A stretch of DNA of 64,000 nt from Desmodesmus armatus (GCA_007449985.2 VIIQ02000279.1:1-64000); one strand, 5' to 3'. Counted from the first letter of the stretch, positions 21,356 through 33,868 are shown. The notes: generated by a model not told the origin, from the sequence alone. A program made the numbers and translations.

Positions 21356-24300
21356 ATGCATGCAAACCAGCCTGGTGCGGCAGTTCAAGGTGTTCGGCAC
21401 TCCCACACCTCCCGCCTGACCCCAGCACCCTCCCAGCCAGCAGCACCCACTCGCAACCGCACAGCCAGGCTTGCCCCGCAGCATGCGAAGCCCTGCAGGA
21501 CACGCCCCTGCCGTTACAGAGACCCCAGTGCACCCAATGACGCAGCGGCACAGCAGGTGCCAGCAAAGACAGCAACAGAGGTGCAGCAGCTGGAGCGCGA
21601 GGTGCAGCAGCTTGAGCAGTACCTGAAGCATGAGCAGCTGCGGGAGCAGCAGCAGCGGCGGCCTATGGGGGGTTTCAGAGGCAGGGCTGTGGTGGTTGGG
21701 GCAGGTCCAGCAGGTGGGTTCAAATTGCGTCCAATGATTGCCTGCTTGCATCAATTCCATTGCACAGAACAGCCCCTGGAGTGCAGTGCAAACTTTGGCT
21801 GAGCCTGAAACACACATTGGGTGATGACTTCGAATGCAGTGAAGCCTGCTAGACTGCAGCAACCACCAAGCCAGGGTCATCAAAAAGACGTCCTGAATGC
21901 ACAGCACCCGGGGCACTGCACCGGGTGCACCAGTACTGCAGGGTCGCACCACAGAACGCCATGCCAAGCTAGCAAGCTCAAATCTGACATCACCTGCTGA
22001 CATGGGCTGGGTGCGCATGCTGCATGATGCCGACCGCTCTGCAGGTGCCACTGCCGCAATGTACCTGGCATCAGCTGGCTACCAGGTTGATGTGCTGGAG
22101 AGGAGGGGCCGCCCTGGACAGCTGGAGACAGATAAGAAAAGGACCTACCTCATAGGACTGGGTGAGTGAGCCTCAATGGGTGGGCATAATGCCTGAGGCT
22201 TGAGGGGCAGGCATATTGGAGGGCCTGGCCGAAGTGTGAGTTGAGCGCTTTCTCTGGCTGGCTGATGTCACATCAATGATTGAGACCAGCAAAGGGCCAC
22301 TGCACTGCAGACAGGCAGTGCCATAGTACCGGGTATGGTGAGCAGGCCCTGGCCCTGGTACCGGGTGTGTTTCACCTGAGATTGAAGCTGTATTGGCTTC
22401 AATCGGCTTGAACAAAAGGCCGCCGGGAGGGAAGGGGGGACGTCATCAGTGATGATGGAAGCCAACAGCAGTGCCGTGCTGGCCAGCTGCTGTGGTGTGC
22501 CCCACAGCGCAGTGCCGTGGGGGGAGGGGGTGGTTCCCTCCGTTGGTCATCCACACTGCTGGCACAGCTTTTGTCCCACACATAGAGGGTCTGATTTCTT
22601 GGTCAGCCTGATGGTGTGCAGCCGCTGCAGGTATCAAATCTTTCCTGTTGTCTCACACTGAGTCAGTGACTGACCGTCAGTCTGGTAGCAGTGCTGTTTG
22701 ACACATAGCCTATGCCGCAAGGCGGCATGCATCGCCTGCGGGATAAACAACTATTGCTGCTCTCGTGTCTTGCAGGTGAGCGTGGCCTGGCAAGTTTGAA
22801 CAAATTGGGCATCTCTGTGGGACCAGGAGTGGGGCGACCCATGTGAGTGGAGTCAAATGTACAGCCTGCAGCCAGTGCAATGTCACAAACCCCGGGGGTT
22901 TCTGCACTGCTGAGTGGCACTCTCAGTAGCTGCTTTGGGGGGTGTGGGATACGCAGCGACCGACCGATGCTGCCAGCAGTGCAGCACCTCCTGAAGTGCT
23001 GGGGATTGGCGAGCCTTGCGCTGCGGAGTCTGCATCTGATTGGCATTCTCGCACAGCTGTACAGCTGTACGGCATACTGTTGACCATGCTCAATTCCATG
23101 CATATCACACGGGGCTCTGTCGTCATTTTTGACTACAGCAGCTCAGAGGCTGCATATGCAATATGGTACATGCAGTCACTGGGCTCACAGTGCAGAGTGC
23201 CTTGCCTGTCTGCTGTGTGATGGCTGATGTGCAGGCAGGGCAGTGTGTACGCCTACAAGAGTGGCAAGCGCATTGAGGACCCCTTCACAGCTGACACACG
23301 CATCAGTGAGTGACACCACCACATCCCACGTGCACCTGTGGCAAAATGTTCTTTTTTTTGCAGCAAGAGCAGCAGCAGTACTGCTGTACTAGTAGCATCA
23401 CGCCCGCTGCTGTGACCTGCATTTCCCTGTCACAGCCTAGCCTAGCCTAGCCAGATATTGGGCCAGTATCTGGCTAGGCTACACTTGTACAACAGCCTCG
23501 GAGGCTCTCAGGGTGGTGCTAGGCACACCATGGGGAAAAATGCTACTGGAATTGACGGCTGGCTTGCTGGGTGATCTCGATCACCCTCACACCTGACCTG
23601 AGAAACTGGGGTACTACAGGCCCTTCGGGGCACCCTCATGAGCCCCTGGCTCGCTGGCAAGTGCCGAGGTTGGGACTCTGTCGCCAATTACTGTACTGTA
23701 CTGTACTTACACTGCCCGCCATACGGTGTTTCGCATGCCCCGCAGTCGGTGTCGACCGCCAAGGCCTGACCGCTTTCCTGGTAGACGAGGCAGCTCGCCG
23801 CTTCCCTGACGCCATCACCTTCCACTTCGACGTCAAGCCCAACCTGGACCTGCACCAGCGCCGTGTGCGCTTTGTCTCGCGGGAAAGCAACCAGCGTGCG
23901 GGCTCGCCCATTGAGCTGCCGTACGATCTGCTTGTTGGGGCAGATGGGGCGGGAAGCTCTGTGCGTGCAGCGCTGGAGATGACGGTTCCCGACGTCACGG
24001 TGGGTTCCTGGATTGGTCTGATGTGTTTAATTGTAGCAGCTAAGCATTTGCACATGTGTTTTACTCAGTCATGCTCGTCCATTGCTGTCAGAATAGTGTC
24101 CTCACGGCAAAGTTTCGCGACGGGGACTGGCAGTAGGTGATGCAATGGCCCGTCTGGCGACGGTCGCCCGACAAGTGCAACACTCTGCTGTGATATGGAA
24201 TGCATGCCATGGCCATGCGTCCTGGTCATACTTGACATTCTTGTCAGCTGCCGGCTCAGGGATGGCATCAGTGATGGCGTCCAACCCCTGTGCCACATGC

Positions 24301-26921
24301 ATATGGTATGCATCCGATGCAATGAGTCATTGCTACTGTGCAGCCGTGTGTGCCAGTGTGGTGCACTGTGAACTTAGCGTGTTTCAATTGCTTGCTTGTG
24401 TGGCCCTCGCCCTGTGCCTGTGATGGCTAAATTTATGACGTAATCATCGCCCTACCAGTAGGTACCAAATGTACCGGCAATATGGGGACATCGGATGACT
24501 GACGGCATGAGGGCAATGGGCTTTGGAAGCACCTCACACATGGTGAATCTGTTTGCATGTAATCAGCACTGTGTCAGTGCGGTTGCTGTTTCCAGTGATT
24601 GGCGTGTGCCCTGCACACTCCTTTGACACTTGACTTTGTCATATTGTGAGTGCAAAGGTTACTGTTGACTCCTCAAATGTAGCTCCGACCCACCTTCTGC
24701 CATGCAAGCCAACACCCAACCTGCCCCCCCCCCCCCATGCTGCTGCAGGTAACGCGCCTGAGCTCCCCAGTGGGCAGCATGGAGTACAAGGCCTTCACAG
24801 GACTGCCCTGGAACAATGACATACGAGCCATGCTGCCTAAGGGAGCGGACGGGCCCAGTGCAGGGATGACCTTCTTTGCCCTCAACAACCCCCAGCCAGA
24901 CAAGCCTAGCCCTGGCAGCATCACACTGTACTGCCTCAAGGACTGGGCGGGGACCATGTACCTGCCAGAAGGTGGGTGGCTGGCAGCCAGGAGAGAAATT
25001 AATGCAGCTCCTCATAAGTTGATCAGCTTGCCAGTGTGGGGGTTAGGGTGACTTCAACCTGCCAGATGCCAGCGATAACATGCCAGCTTGGATGGTTCAC
25101 TAAATGTACATTGGGTGATTTCGACATTGACTCATTGTCAAAATGATTTGGGACTGATGTTCAAGCCAGTGGTTCAAGCTGGCTCAATGAGCGTCACTGG
25201 CAGTCACTGCTGGCGGCGCTGTATGATTGTACCATGTGCAACGTGGCCCACGGGCCGTACTAAGGCATGCCACTGCAAGCAGCAGTAACGTCACCAACCT
25301 GGTACAGCCGCTGCTGCTGCTTGCCCCCCCCCCCCCCTGTAGGTACGTATGGTCAGCTGCAGGGTGTTGCTGAACATGCAGCCGCCATCCGCCAGTTCAC
25401 GCCCTCCAACTTCCCTGAGGAGTGGATTCCAATCATGGCACAGCAGATGGCACAGGCACCACCCAGCAGGTAGGCATGAGGGCACTTTCAGCTGCCGCAG
25501 CTGAAGTTAGGCTGTGTTTTGCACAGTTGATGGAAGCACCGCGTGTCGGACACGCATGGTGAAGCTGCAGGTGCAACTTCAAGTGCAGAGTGTGCTGAAG
25601 TGTTGACAGAAGGTGTGCTAGTATCCACAACAACTATAAAGATGTCTCCTGATAGGCAATCACAACGACTGCTGCTGGTGCTACTGCTGCTGTGGCTGTT
25701 TCCTGGCCCTTTGCTTTGTGCCCCCAGGATCAGCCCCATGTACCTAGTGAGTCATTTGGCTGTTCCCCATATGGGTGTGGTGCTGCTGGGAGATGCAGGT
25801 AAGCCTCACAGTGCATTCAATGCACTGGCATTGCGGCACTGCAGTCATCCTGCATAATGGGTCTGAGTGCATCGTTGGGGGTGGGGCAAGCTTCCAGTGT
25901 CAGGAGGGGTTCAGCGCTGACTTTACAGCACTCAGTAGGCTCTCGCCAATTGCCCCTGATCTCTGACTTAGTATGTTGTACTGTTGCCAACAGTATGGCA
26001 TCAGTCTGCCCTGTCAGTGCCTGATGCACCCCCCTCCTCCCGCTCAAATCCTCGCCCTGCTGCCCATACTGCCTCCCTCCTCACCCAATCCCCTGCAGGT
26101 CATTGTGTAACTCCCCAGATGGGCCAGGGCTGCAACAGTGCCCTGGAGGACTGTGTGCTGCTGGCCAAGGCACTGGAGGGGGCAGACTATGACATCGGGG
26201 AAGGACTGGCAGCCTACGACAGGAAGAGAGCTCCACAGGTGGGACGCCCACCAGCACATTGCTGCGTTTGCAATCATTCAGTACTGAAGTTCCGTACTGA
26301 AGACAGAATGCGCAGCAGGCTGTCAGTTTGGCCATGTTGGACTGCCAATGTCCTGACAGGCCCTTGCAGCTGCCAGCGCAGGAGTCTGTGGCCCTGCCAG
26401 GTCGGTCTGAGGCAGGCTGGCTGCTGGGGGATTGTGTGGATGCACTTTTTCATGTGTCATTGCAATAGGAACAATTACCTGGCAGGTTGGCCAAACTGCT
26501 GCTACACATGCGCACACTATGCTCCCCTCCCTTGTGCACCCCTCTCGCCTCTGCCTCAACACACCCCCTACAGGTCCATGCCCTGCAACACATGGAGGAG
26601 GAGAACGGCTGGGTGCGCCGGCCCCCTCAGTGGGGTAAAGACCCCCTGGACAAGTCCCTTGCCCGTGTAGCCTGGATCTCCTTCTTCATGCTGCTGCCGC
26701 TGCTGAGGGTGTTACCAGTGCCAGGGCTGCGTCGTGCTGTGCACGCCTCACTGTTCCAGAATATCATGGCAGCCACAGTGCCGTATGATTCTCTGCATAG
26801 GGCAGTGCGTGTGGCGCCGCTGGTGTGGGGGGTGTTGTTGGCGGGGGTGGTGATGGCGGTGCGGGCAGTGTTCATGGCGGCCATGGGTTTGGTGGGAGCA
26901 ACACCGCCCATTGTTTCTTAA
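21356..26921 (+). CDS. FAD-dependent monooxygenase, kynurenine 3-monooxygenase-like, with C-terminal membrane helices
   Basis: Ten exons, 21356-21713, 22045-22161, 22776-22842, 23235-23305, 23746-23999, 24749-24971, 25343-25469, 25728-25798, 26099-26238 and 26574-26921, sum to exactly 592 codons with consistent phases. The N-terminus is Arg/Ser/Thr-rich and may be a transit peptide; a Gln/Glu-rich coiled-coil follows (VQQLEREVQQLEQYLKHEQL). The FAD-binding Rossmann motif is VVVGAGPAGATAAMYLASAG, followed by VLERRGRPG. The DG motif LLVGADGAGSSVR and the GD motif GVVLLGDAGHCVTPQMGQG are complete. Two hydrophobic stretches near the C-terminus, WISFFMLLPLLRVLPVPG and APLVWGVLLAGVVMAVRAVF, look like membrane anchors, as in kynurenine 3-monooxygenase. 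The substrate cannot be read from sequence. The introns contain C-runs at several acceptors but no exon copies. Confidence 0.9.
23443..23481 (+). other. Perfect 15-bp hairpin in an intron
   Basis: TAGCCTAGCCAGATA at 23443-23457 pairs with its exact reverse complement at 23467-23481 across a 9-base loop. It lies in the fourth intron of the monooxygenase gene, just upstream of the dispersed repeat at 23610-23710. Confidence 0.85.
23610..23710 (+). repeat. Dispersed repeat with (GTACT)n tail, copy 2
   Basis: The sequence GGGCACCCTCATGAGC, GTGCCGAGGTTGGGACTCTGTC, CCAATTAC and then TACTGTACTGTACTGTACT matches the minus strand of 17556-17660. A tail-only relative (CTCTGTCCCCAATTAG plus TGTACTGTACTGTACTG) is at 34868-34898. 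It ends about 36 bases before the acceptor of exon 5 of the host gene. Confidence 0.7.
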
Positions 26922-28450
26922 AGAGATGATGGAGGTTGGCTATTCAGTCGGCGTGTTGAGATGTCAGGTGGTTGCAAGGCGGTGTTTCCTGTGGTTACTT
27001 TGGTAGCAGCTGTGTCGGGTGGGAGGAAATTTTTGCCAACTTGACATGGTGTCGAGCATTGCTACTACTGTCGTACACTTTGTGAGCATTCTCAGGAGAG
27101 GGGGGGGGTGCAGCGTTTGATGTGTGAGGTGTCTGCTTGCTTAGAAGGCATTGTGGTCAGATGCATCTGGTGGTACTAGTGACCCACCAGACCAGGATTG
27201 TTCATGTTTGCAAGGGCCTGATCCATTTCTGCGCATTTTGGCAGAGCCTCTCAATTGATTGCTCGTGATGTGGGAGGATGTTGGTGGCAGAGGACTGGTT
27301 GAGGTGCTCGTGTGGCAAGGACGAGGGCAAAGGCACATCCCCCAGGGTACAAAGCACTCCATGGGCATACATACCTCAGTGAGGCTTGCAGCATGGGTGA
27401 GCTCTGTGGGAGCCAACGTCTGACACCACTAGCACTGAAATGTGATGCACCAGGCCACATGCCGGCGGGTTTGTGTGCATTGTGCGCACATTTTGTGCGG
27501 GCCAGTATGTACAACAGCTGTGGTCATGCCAGTGAGCTCGAGTAGCTTTGGCACAAGAGAATTGGTGTTGCAGCGAGAGCAGCAGTGCATCGCGAAGGGC
27601 ATGTGTGGCTTGCGTGAAGGTCATAAAGATAAAAAGATAAAGATTTGTATAGTTGCTGCAAGGAACTTTGACAGTGCTGTTCACAGCTGCACCCGAGACC
27701 CCTGCTGAGACCCTTGCTTTCTTGTCATATAAGAAACTCACTGACTGGGCTACACAGCAGGAGCTCAAGAACCTTCGATTGCTGCCAGCCTGGTTAGTGT
27801 GAGACAGCAGCTTTGCTGTGCTTTTTTCTGTTGCTGTGAGGCTGCATCAGGCCTGGCTGTGGTAGGCGCCTTAGGCCAAGAGCGATGCAACACAACGTTG
27901 ACACAGACATCGCTGTCAAACCAGAAAGCCTGCGTAATTTCTTACAGCACAAGCATGATAAGACTGCAGTATAACATCCCCTGCCTGAGGCAACGGCCTG
28001 AAAACAGTCAGTCCAGACACAAATTTGCCGCCCACTAATGTACTGCTGCCAGGCTGGCTTCACACGCAATCACAGATCAGCTCCTTTCAAGCTCGGTGAA
28101 AATCACATTTTCGAAGCACTGCATGCAAACCTTGAGCTATATGTGCCCTGCACTGCTCTTGTGTCTGCAGGGGTAGGTCTCAAGCTGAGGTCCGACAACA
28201 GCAGTTTGAGATACAGTTGACAACCTCACCGACAAACTTGACTCATATGTACGCCTGCTTCGTGTCATCGTGTTGTCAGTTGCTTCTTTATGATAGTTCA
28301 ATACAAATTTCCATACGCCTTGGCATCAGCCGAGTCATCCAGGTGACGGCAGGGGCAGGATGGCAAACTCTGATTCAGCCTTTGAAAGCCCTGCATGCCC
28401 AGACTCTGGTCAGCCTATGAAACCACACAATGCTGTTTGTTCTGTGCAGG
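26922..28450. other. Intergenic region without recognisable genes
   Basis: About 1.5 kb. Open frames here have no domains and atypical composition. An AAAGATAAAAAGATAAAGAT stretch lies at about 27625-27646. Confidence 0.5.
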
Positions 28451-29068
28451 ATGTGTTCAAGACAGTCAGTCTCCCTGCTGCAGCTGCCAGACTCCTGTCT
28501 GCTGGCAGTGCTGCGCTGCTGTGCTGGCGACCACCGCAGCGTGTGCAGCGCAGCCAGGGCCCACAGCAGGCTGCACCAGGCAGCCGTGGAGGCACTCAGC
28601 AGTATTACGCTGGAGACAGACGACCAGCAGCGGCAGATGCGGCTGCTGTTGTACTTGTGCAATCAGGGCAGGCATGTAGACAGCATCTGCCTGGCGGGTC
28701 AGTCGAAAGTGCCAAGCGTCGGGTTCATGCTGCCCAATAGGCTGCGGCGGCTCAACAGCCTCACCTGCGAACGCCTTATCCTGCAGCTGCTTCCTGTCGC
28801 TGCCAATCCCTTCCCGGGTGTGCTGGGAGGCGTTGCGGCAGCTGCCCTGAAGCAGCTGCGGCTCAAAGACTGCCAGCGTGAAGCAGCAGGGAGCCTGACA
28901 GCAGCACTGGCACAGCTGACAGACCTGCAGCACCTCAGCATCGACCACGTCAATCCCTTCGACGAGGCCCTCGAGCTGCAATCGCAGCAGCAGCTCACAT
29001 GCTTGGAGCTTGCTGCCAGCAGGCTGCAGGTCCGTGGCGAGGCCATCCCCGCCCTGCAGCTACGATGA
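28451..29068 (+). pseudogene. F-box-like/LRR gene, 5' half
   Basis: The reading MCSRQSVSLLQLPDSCLLAV followed by RSVCSAARAHSRLHQAAVEA is an F-box-like motif shared by four genes in the window; LRR-type repeats follow (LRRLNSLTCERLILQLL, ALKQLRLKDCQ, LQHLSIDHV). The frame stops at 29066-29068, in the middle of the LRR region compared with the 42333-43953 paralogue. The matching 3' half is found about 3.8 kb further on at 32881-33868. An AG acceptor (28447-28449) stands immediately before the shared GATGTGTTC start, so an upstream exon may exist. It is either a pseudogene split by an insertion or a gene with a very large intron. Confidence 0.6.
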
Positions 29069-29877
29069 CCGCAGATCAAGTTCGAAAATGTTGGTAGGGC
29101 ACAGACGCAACCCGCAAGGTCAAACCCTGGATGTTGTGAACTCCGTCTAGCAACACGGCAGCCACCAAAGGCCAGACAACCTGTATTTCTTGTACTGCCA
29201 CATGCGGCTACCCTTGCACCCCCCAAGTCAATCAGGCAGCCCTAACCCCACTCATCCATTCTTATCCCGGAATGGGTACAGCATGGCACTCCAGGGGCAC
29301 ACTTCCACATGTTGAGGTGGTCTGCCGCATGATGCATGCATAGCAGTGAGCTGACAGGCCCCAACTAACCCCCAGGATTGGGCCATCACTGTATGTGCCG
29401 GTAGCCAACACAACCAACAAGAGGAACCGCAGACAGGTGAGAATGATTTTGCAACGAGCCCAAAGCCACTCGCTTGCACTACATAAACCCAGCACAGATG
29501 TCACTACAGCTGCTCCCATCAGCATCCCATGCAGCCTGCCAGGCGGTTGCACCAGTAACGACCCACAAGGCTAGCATTCTCTAGATCGACAACACGCTGC
29601 GTGCACAGTACCGCTCAACAGGCCACATATCAGGAACGCTGGTGGTGCTGCATACTGTCTGCCTGTCACGCTGCAGCAGCACTACCGTTGGCCGGCAGCG
29701 CTGCTGCATGCCTGGCACAGAGGTGCATCGCTGCCCGCTTGTCTCAGCAGTGCAACGGTCAACAGGGGCCTAATACCCCCAGCTGTGTGTGCCAACGGTT
29801 GCTGCTGTCGCAGGCACCCTTGTGTCCAACAAGCATTGCTGCGCACAATGCGTTGGTGCGTTCAAGGCGCTGCAGGC
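29069..29877. other. Non-coding stretch between LRR 5' half and antisense gene
   Basis: About 0.8 kb with no recognisable coding sequence. It probably contains the 3' UTR of the minus-strand gene. Confidence 0.45.
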
Positions 29878-31419
29878 TCACTTGTGCTCTGCCATCCTGA
29901 CAATCAGCTGGCGCTCCCTAACCCAACGCAGCTCGGGGTACGGCTTCTGTACTGGTACTGGTAGGTCTGATACGCCCGGGCCGTCTAGTACTCCTGCAAT
30001 GTACTCCACAGACCCCTCGCTCTCCTTATAGCCCTCACGTGTGACGTATGCGTCAATGGCACCCTGCAAGTAATCGACCCGGGCCCTAAATGGGGTGGCT
30101 GTTGTGGCACCGTCCGCTGCACGGCACGTCAAGCTCTCAACAAAGCGGGCGTACACTTTGGTTGTCAAGTACAGCCCCTTCTCGGCGAAGCAGCCGCACT
30201 TTGTTGCCTCGCGTGTCAGGGTGCTGCAACAGGACAAAGCAGTGCAGCAGCAGGCAGCAGCATCACGGGGGTCAGCTGTTTGACAAGCGGCACACTCGGT
30301 CTGTAGCCCGACTGTTGCCTTGCAAGCTTGTTCATGGAAAATGTGATCTCGTGCAGCACTGACTTGTGTGGCGTATACACCATACGTATGGCTGCTCAGT
30401 GAATGGATGGCATGAGCTGAATAGCTTCATAGCTACAGGTGTAACATAATTGATTGCTTAATTCATATCGAGCCCTCTGGAGGTCTGGCGTGGCTGGTGA
30501 CCAACCTGCGGTAGCAACGCAGAGTGTGCTGCTGACACTCACCAATTGAGCTGGAGGACGATGCACTCTGCATCCGCTGAGACAAAGGGTGGGCACTGTT
30601 CGTCAATTGGGACCAGCTTGCAGATTGCTGCGTGGTCGTCCCCCAGCATGCCCATGAAGTCATGGTCCCTGTGCTCGTGGCTGCCGCGTTGGTAGCGTTA
30701 GTCGGTGCTGTTGTAGGCACAGGTGTCAGGCTCATCAGCAGGGTGCAGCACCTGAATTTGTACCTGCAGGCAGCAAGATACATACAGTGATGCGCAGTAA
30801 ATTCACTTCGAACGGCTGACAGCAAAGCCAAGGCCTCCCGGCACCCCCAGCAGGCACCACTGCATTGTTGCAACTTGGCTGTGATAGAGCTTATGCCAGA
30901 CAATGTACATGGAGTGTGGTGTCATTTCAAGGCATGCAGTGGTGTTTGCAGCAGTACACCACGCTGTGGTTGCAGCACTGCATGTCTGCTGCAGGCTTGC
31001 TCTCAAGCACCTGCTGCGTGCTGTTCGCGGGTCATGCAGGCAGACAGCAACAAACCCGAGGTAACATTGTGCTTCACTGCTTACTCCGTGATGCCGGTGT
31101 CCTCGTTGAAACTGCTGGACGTCCTCATCAGACAGATGGGAACGATGTGCTTGCCATCGTGGGCCCCGTCGTAGGGCCCCTCTGAGTGCTGCTCCTCATA
31201 GTGAGCCTCCTGTCTGTAGTACGTGTCATCTTCGTGTCCCTCAGAGGCGCCGTAAGATGCCCTGTCTTCATAGGAGCGCTCATAACCATCATATGGCATG
31301 TCTCCCGGAACCTGCTGCACAGAGGCTGCAGAGCTTCTGTACGCAGAAGTAGCAGCTACATAGAAGGCAATGACAGCGATAAACAGGCAGCAAGATGCTG
31401 CGCTGCGGGGAAACGTCAT
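29878..31419 (-). CDS. Secreted Cys-containing protein, family not recognised, antisense within split LRR gene
   Basis: Three minus-strand exons, 31419-31085, 30763-30543 and 30223-29878, give about 300 aa when one base is added in exon 2. The start gives a clear signal peptide, MTFPRSAASCCLFIAVIAFY, ending ATSAYR. A Tyr/Glu/Asp/His-rich acidic region follows (DGYERSYEDRASYGASEGHE). The rest carries spaced cysteines and likely N-glycosylation sites (AICKLVPIDEQCPPF, VLQLNCTLTREATKCGCFAE, VESLTCRAADG). Exon 1 ends at a GTAAGC donor that overlaps an apparent GAG TAA stop. The second exon changes frame near GCGGCAGCCACGAG; a GCGG to GCGGG change would restore it. Wall, extracellular matrix or ectodomain roles are possible, but I do not recognise the family. 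It is wholly contained between the two halves of an LRR gene on the opposite strand. Confidence 0.65.
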
Positions 31420-32880
31420 GATGGGTTGGAAACAGCAGTGGGGCGGATTGAAAACAAACGGAAAGGAATGTGAAAGATTTGACAGCAGACACTGCCGTAC
31501 GCCCTTATGATGCCTACATGCGTGCTTGTCCTGGGACACTGTCAGACCAGATGTCGTGGTCAAACGTGTCAGTTTCAGTGCCGATCTTTCTCGTGAAGGA
31601 CGTTACTGCTTCACGAATGCAACATGTGCGCGCAAGGTGCTTAGACCCGAAACTCCTCCTGTGGTTCGTCCACCTTCAGCAGAGCGTGGCTTGTCTGGAT
31701 TCTTGTCTGCAGATTGTGTCAATCAAGCACATCAGTTCAAGGCGTCAGGGCTTGCTGTGCAATTATGAGCAACCTGTAGACACAGAAAGTGGCTGGGTTG
31801 ATTGACATGCCGCTGCCACGTTCCTGCTGCATCTGTTGTTCAGCGATCTGTTGATCTGGCCGTCTGCAGACGGATGAGCAGCTGCTTACCTGCAAATGTG
31901 GAAACGAACACACAATACAACTTCAGAATGTCTTGGGATTCAGACATTGCAACGCTGCAAACCTTGCACGTGAGCTTTCAGCTTCCAACATGAGTTCCGC
32001 TTCCATTTCAGCCCCATTTCAGGCTGCTGTGAGAAGCCTCACCTGAATTTGTTTGAAAATCAAGCAATATTGTCACCTGCCGAGCTAGAAAAGGCAATGC
32101 ACAGGAGCGGCAATGCCAAGCATACTTCTAGCAAGGCAGGGCAAGACTGTGTTGCGTGCCGGCATGCCCAACGCGAGTTGGAGAGGTGTCGCCTGCAGGT
32201 CCATTGCGGCACTGGCGAGGAGAGGCAATGCCATGCCATAACAAAAACCTTCACTCAGACAGAAGAAATGAATGTGTTGCGTGCCGCTCAACACAAGTTG
32301 AGGTTCCATTGGGCCATTGATGCAGTGCAATGGGGGGGGGGGGGGCGGCATGGCTGCCCCATGAATCAGATGCACGGAAATGCCCTCGATCGGTGCGCAT
32401 TAGGACCTGACAAGTTTGCAGTGCTGCTCAAATCAGCAGTCAAGTCAGAATTACAATGGTGCTGATAGCATACGTTGAAATCATGTTTATGTCTTGAGTT
32501 TCATAGCTACAGGTGTAACTTTGATTTGATTTGATTTGATTTTATGCCGCAACATCCTTGGTCGCACCGGACAGTGTTGGGCGTATGCTTGTTGCGTTGT
32601 CTTGATTTGCATCAGCCATCCCCCCTCGCACCCTCCGGCGTCAGATTGTCCATAGCCAGCTTGTCCCCTATTGGGCGCCAATCTTTTGGGCGCCAAGGTG
32701 TGTCCAACCAAACAATGTGCCTGGTGTTTGAGTTTGCCAGTCTGCACAGTTGGCCGCATTCTATGTTGCCTAACACAACAACATGCATTTTTACAAATAT
32801 GTTGCCATGAAATTTTGTTTGGCATCACAGACTACGCTTTTGGGCGCGGATGTCACTTTGCGCACCGAAATTCTTGTGCC
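31420..32880. other. Non-coding stretch upstream of the antisense secreted gene
   Basis: About 1.5 kb with no recognisable coding sequence. It holds a (TTGAT)n run at about 32520-32544, a GGGCGCCAA repeat at 32674-32700, and a 20-base segment (TTCATAGCTACAGGTGTAAC, about 32501) that also occurs at about 30426. Confidence 0.5.
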
Positions 32881-33868
32881 TTTTCAATGTCAGTGGCAGC
32901 CGCTGTATTGTTGGCCGCAAGTCTGGAGGCCCTTACTGCGCTGGTGGACCTGCGCCTGAGCTCTGACAGCACGTACAGCATCAGTGCCAGCATGCTGTCA
33001 GGGCTGCAGCGTCTCACCCGCTTGCAGCTCCGGCGGATGGAAGTGCTTGAAACAGTATGGGGGCTCGCACCCAAGAAGCACTTCGATTTCGAGCCAGCAG
33101 CGTTGTCAGGCAGGAGCGGGCTGCAGCACCTGCAGCTGCTCAACTGCTGTGCTGCTGGTGGTGCAGCAGGGGAGGGGCAGCTGCTGGCGCGGCTGGGCGA
33201 GCTGCAGCAGCTGACACACCTCAGTGTGCGAGGCAGCTTGCACTGCCATGATGAGAAGCCCAGCGCAGTTCCAGCAGCAGCATTCAACCCTCACAGCCAG
33301 CAGCAAGCTGCAGTACCTTGACGTGGGCGTGTCAGCAGGTGTGTGGGAGCACATGCTGTCTGCTGGCAAGCAGCTGCCACACCTGCAGAAGCTGGTTTCC
33401 TCATTGGACCCTGACCTCAGGGTCCTCAATCGCCTCATTGAGTGTTGCCCTGCGCTGCAGAGTTTGGGCGCGAACCCTGACTACCCGGGCGTCAGCATAC
33501 AGTATATGCTGGACTGGCGAAAGGCGCTCATGCCAGAAAATGTGGGTGAGCTGCCTCTGTCCATGCGCATCCGAATGGCAGTGGTGGGGTACAAGGCAGC
33601 TGCAGCAACCCTGTCGGACTCTGAATGGGACCATGCAAATAACAGTAGTGCTGCTGCCACCACGCTCTCCGCAGCCAGCAGCAGAGCGACGGCTGTGGAC
33701 GGCTCGGCTGAGGCGGCTGACGGCACCCAGCAATCGGCAGCAGCAGCAGCAGCAGCGAGAGCGACAGCGGAGCTGCACCTGTGGGCGGCTCAGCTGAGGC
33801 GGCTGAGACCACTTGGCCTGCTGGCGGGGCGCTTCAGGAGGGGGACAAGCACACAAACTGAGCAGTGA
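32881..33868 (+). pseudogene. F-box-like/LRR gene, 3' half with frameshift
   Basis: LRR text homologous to the middle and end of the paralogues: ALTALVDLRLSSDSTYSISA, SGLQRLTRLQLRRMEVLE, ALSGRSGLQHLQLLNC and ARLGELQQLTHLSVRGSLH. At about 33284 the frame shifts to STLTASSKLQYLDV and continues to an atypical Ala/Ser/Thr-rich C-terminus ending at 33868. It aligns directly after the point where the 28451-29068 fragment ends, so both are pieces of one gene. The frameshift here is not fixed by adding a single base, unlike those in other genes of the window, which favours real decay. Confidence 0.6.

Noticed and set aside
30678..30763. In-frame TAA in the secreted-gene exon as a reassigned stop codon
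   Set aside because: Only one reading shows it; the phase arithmetic is explained better by a single missing base downstream, and other genes use TAA, TAG and TGA as stops.
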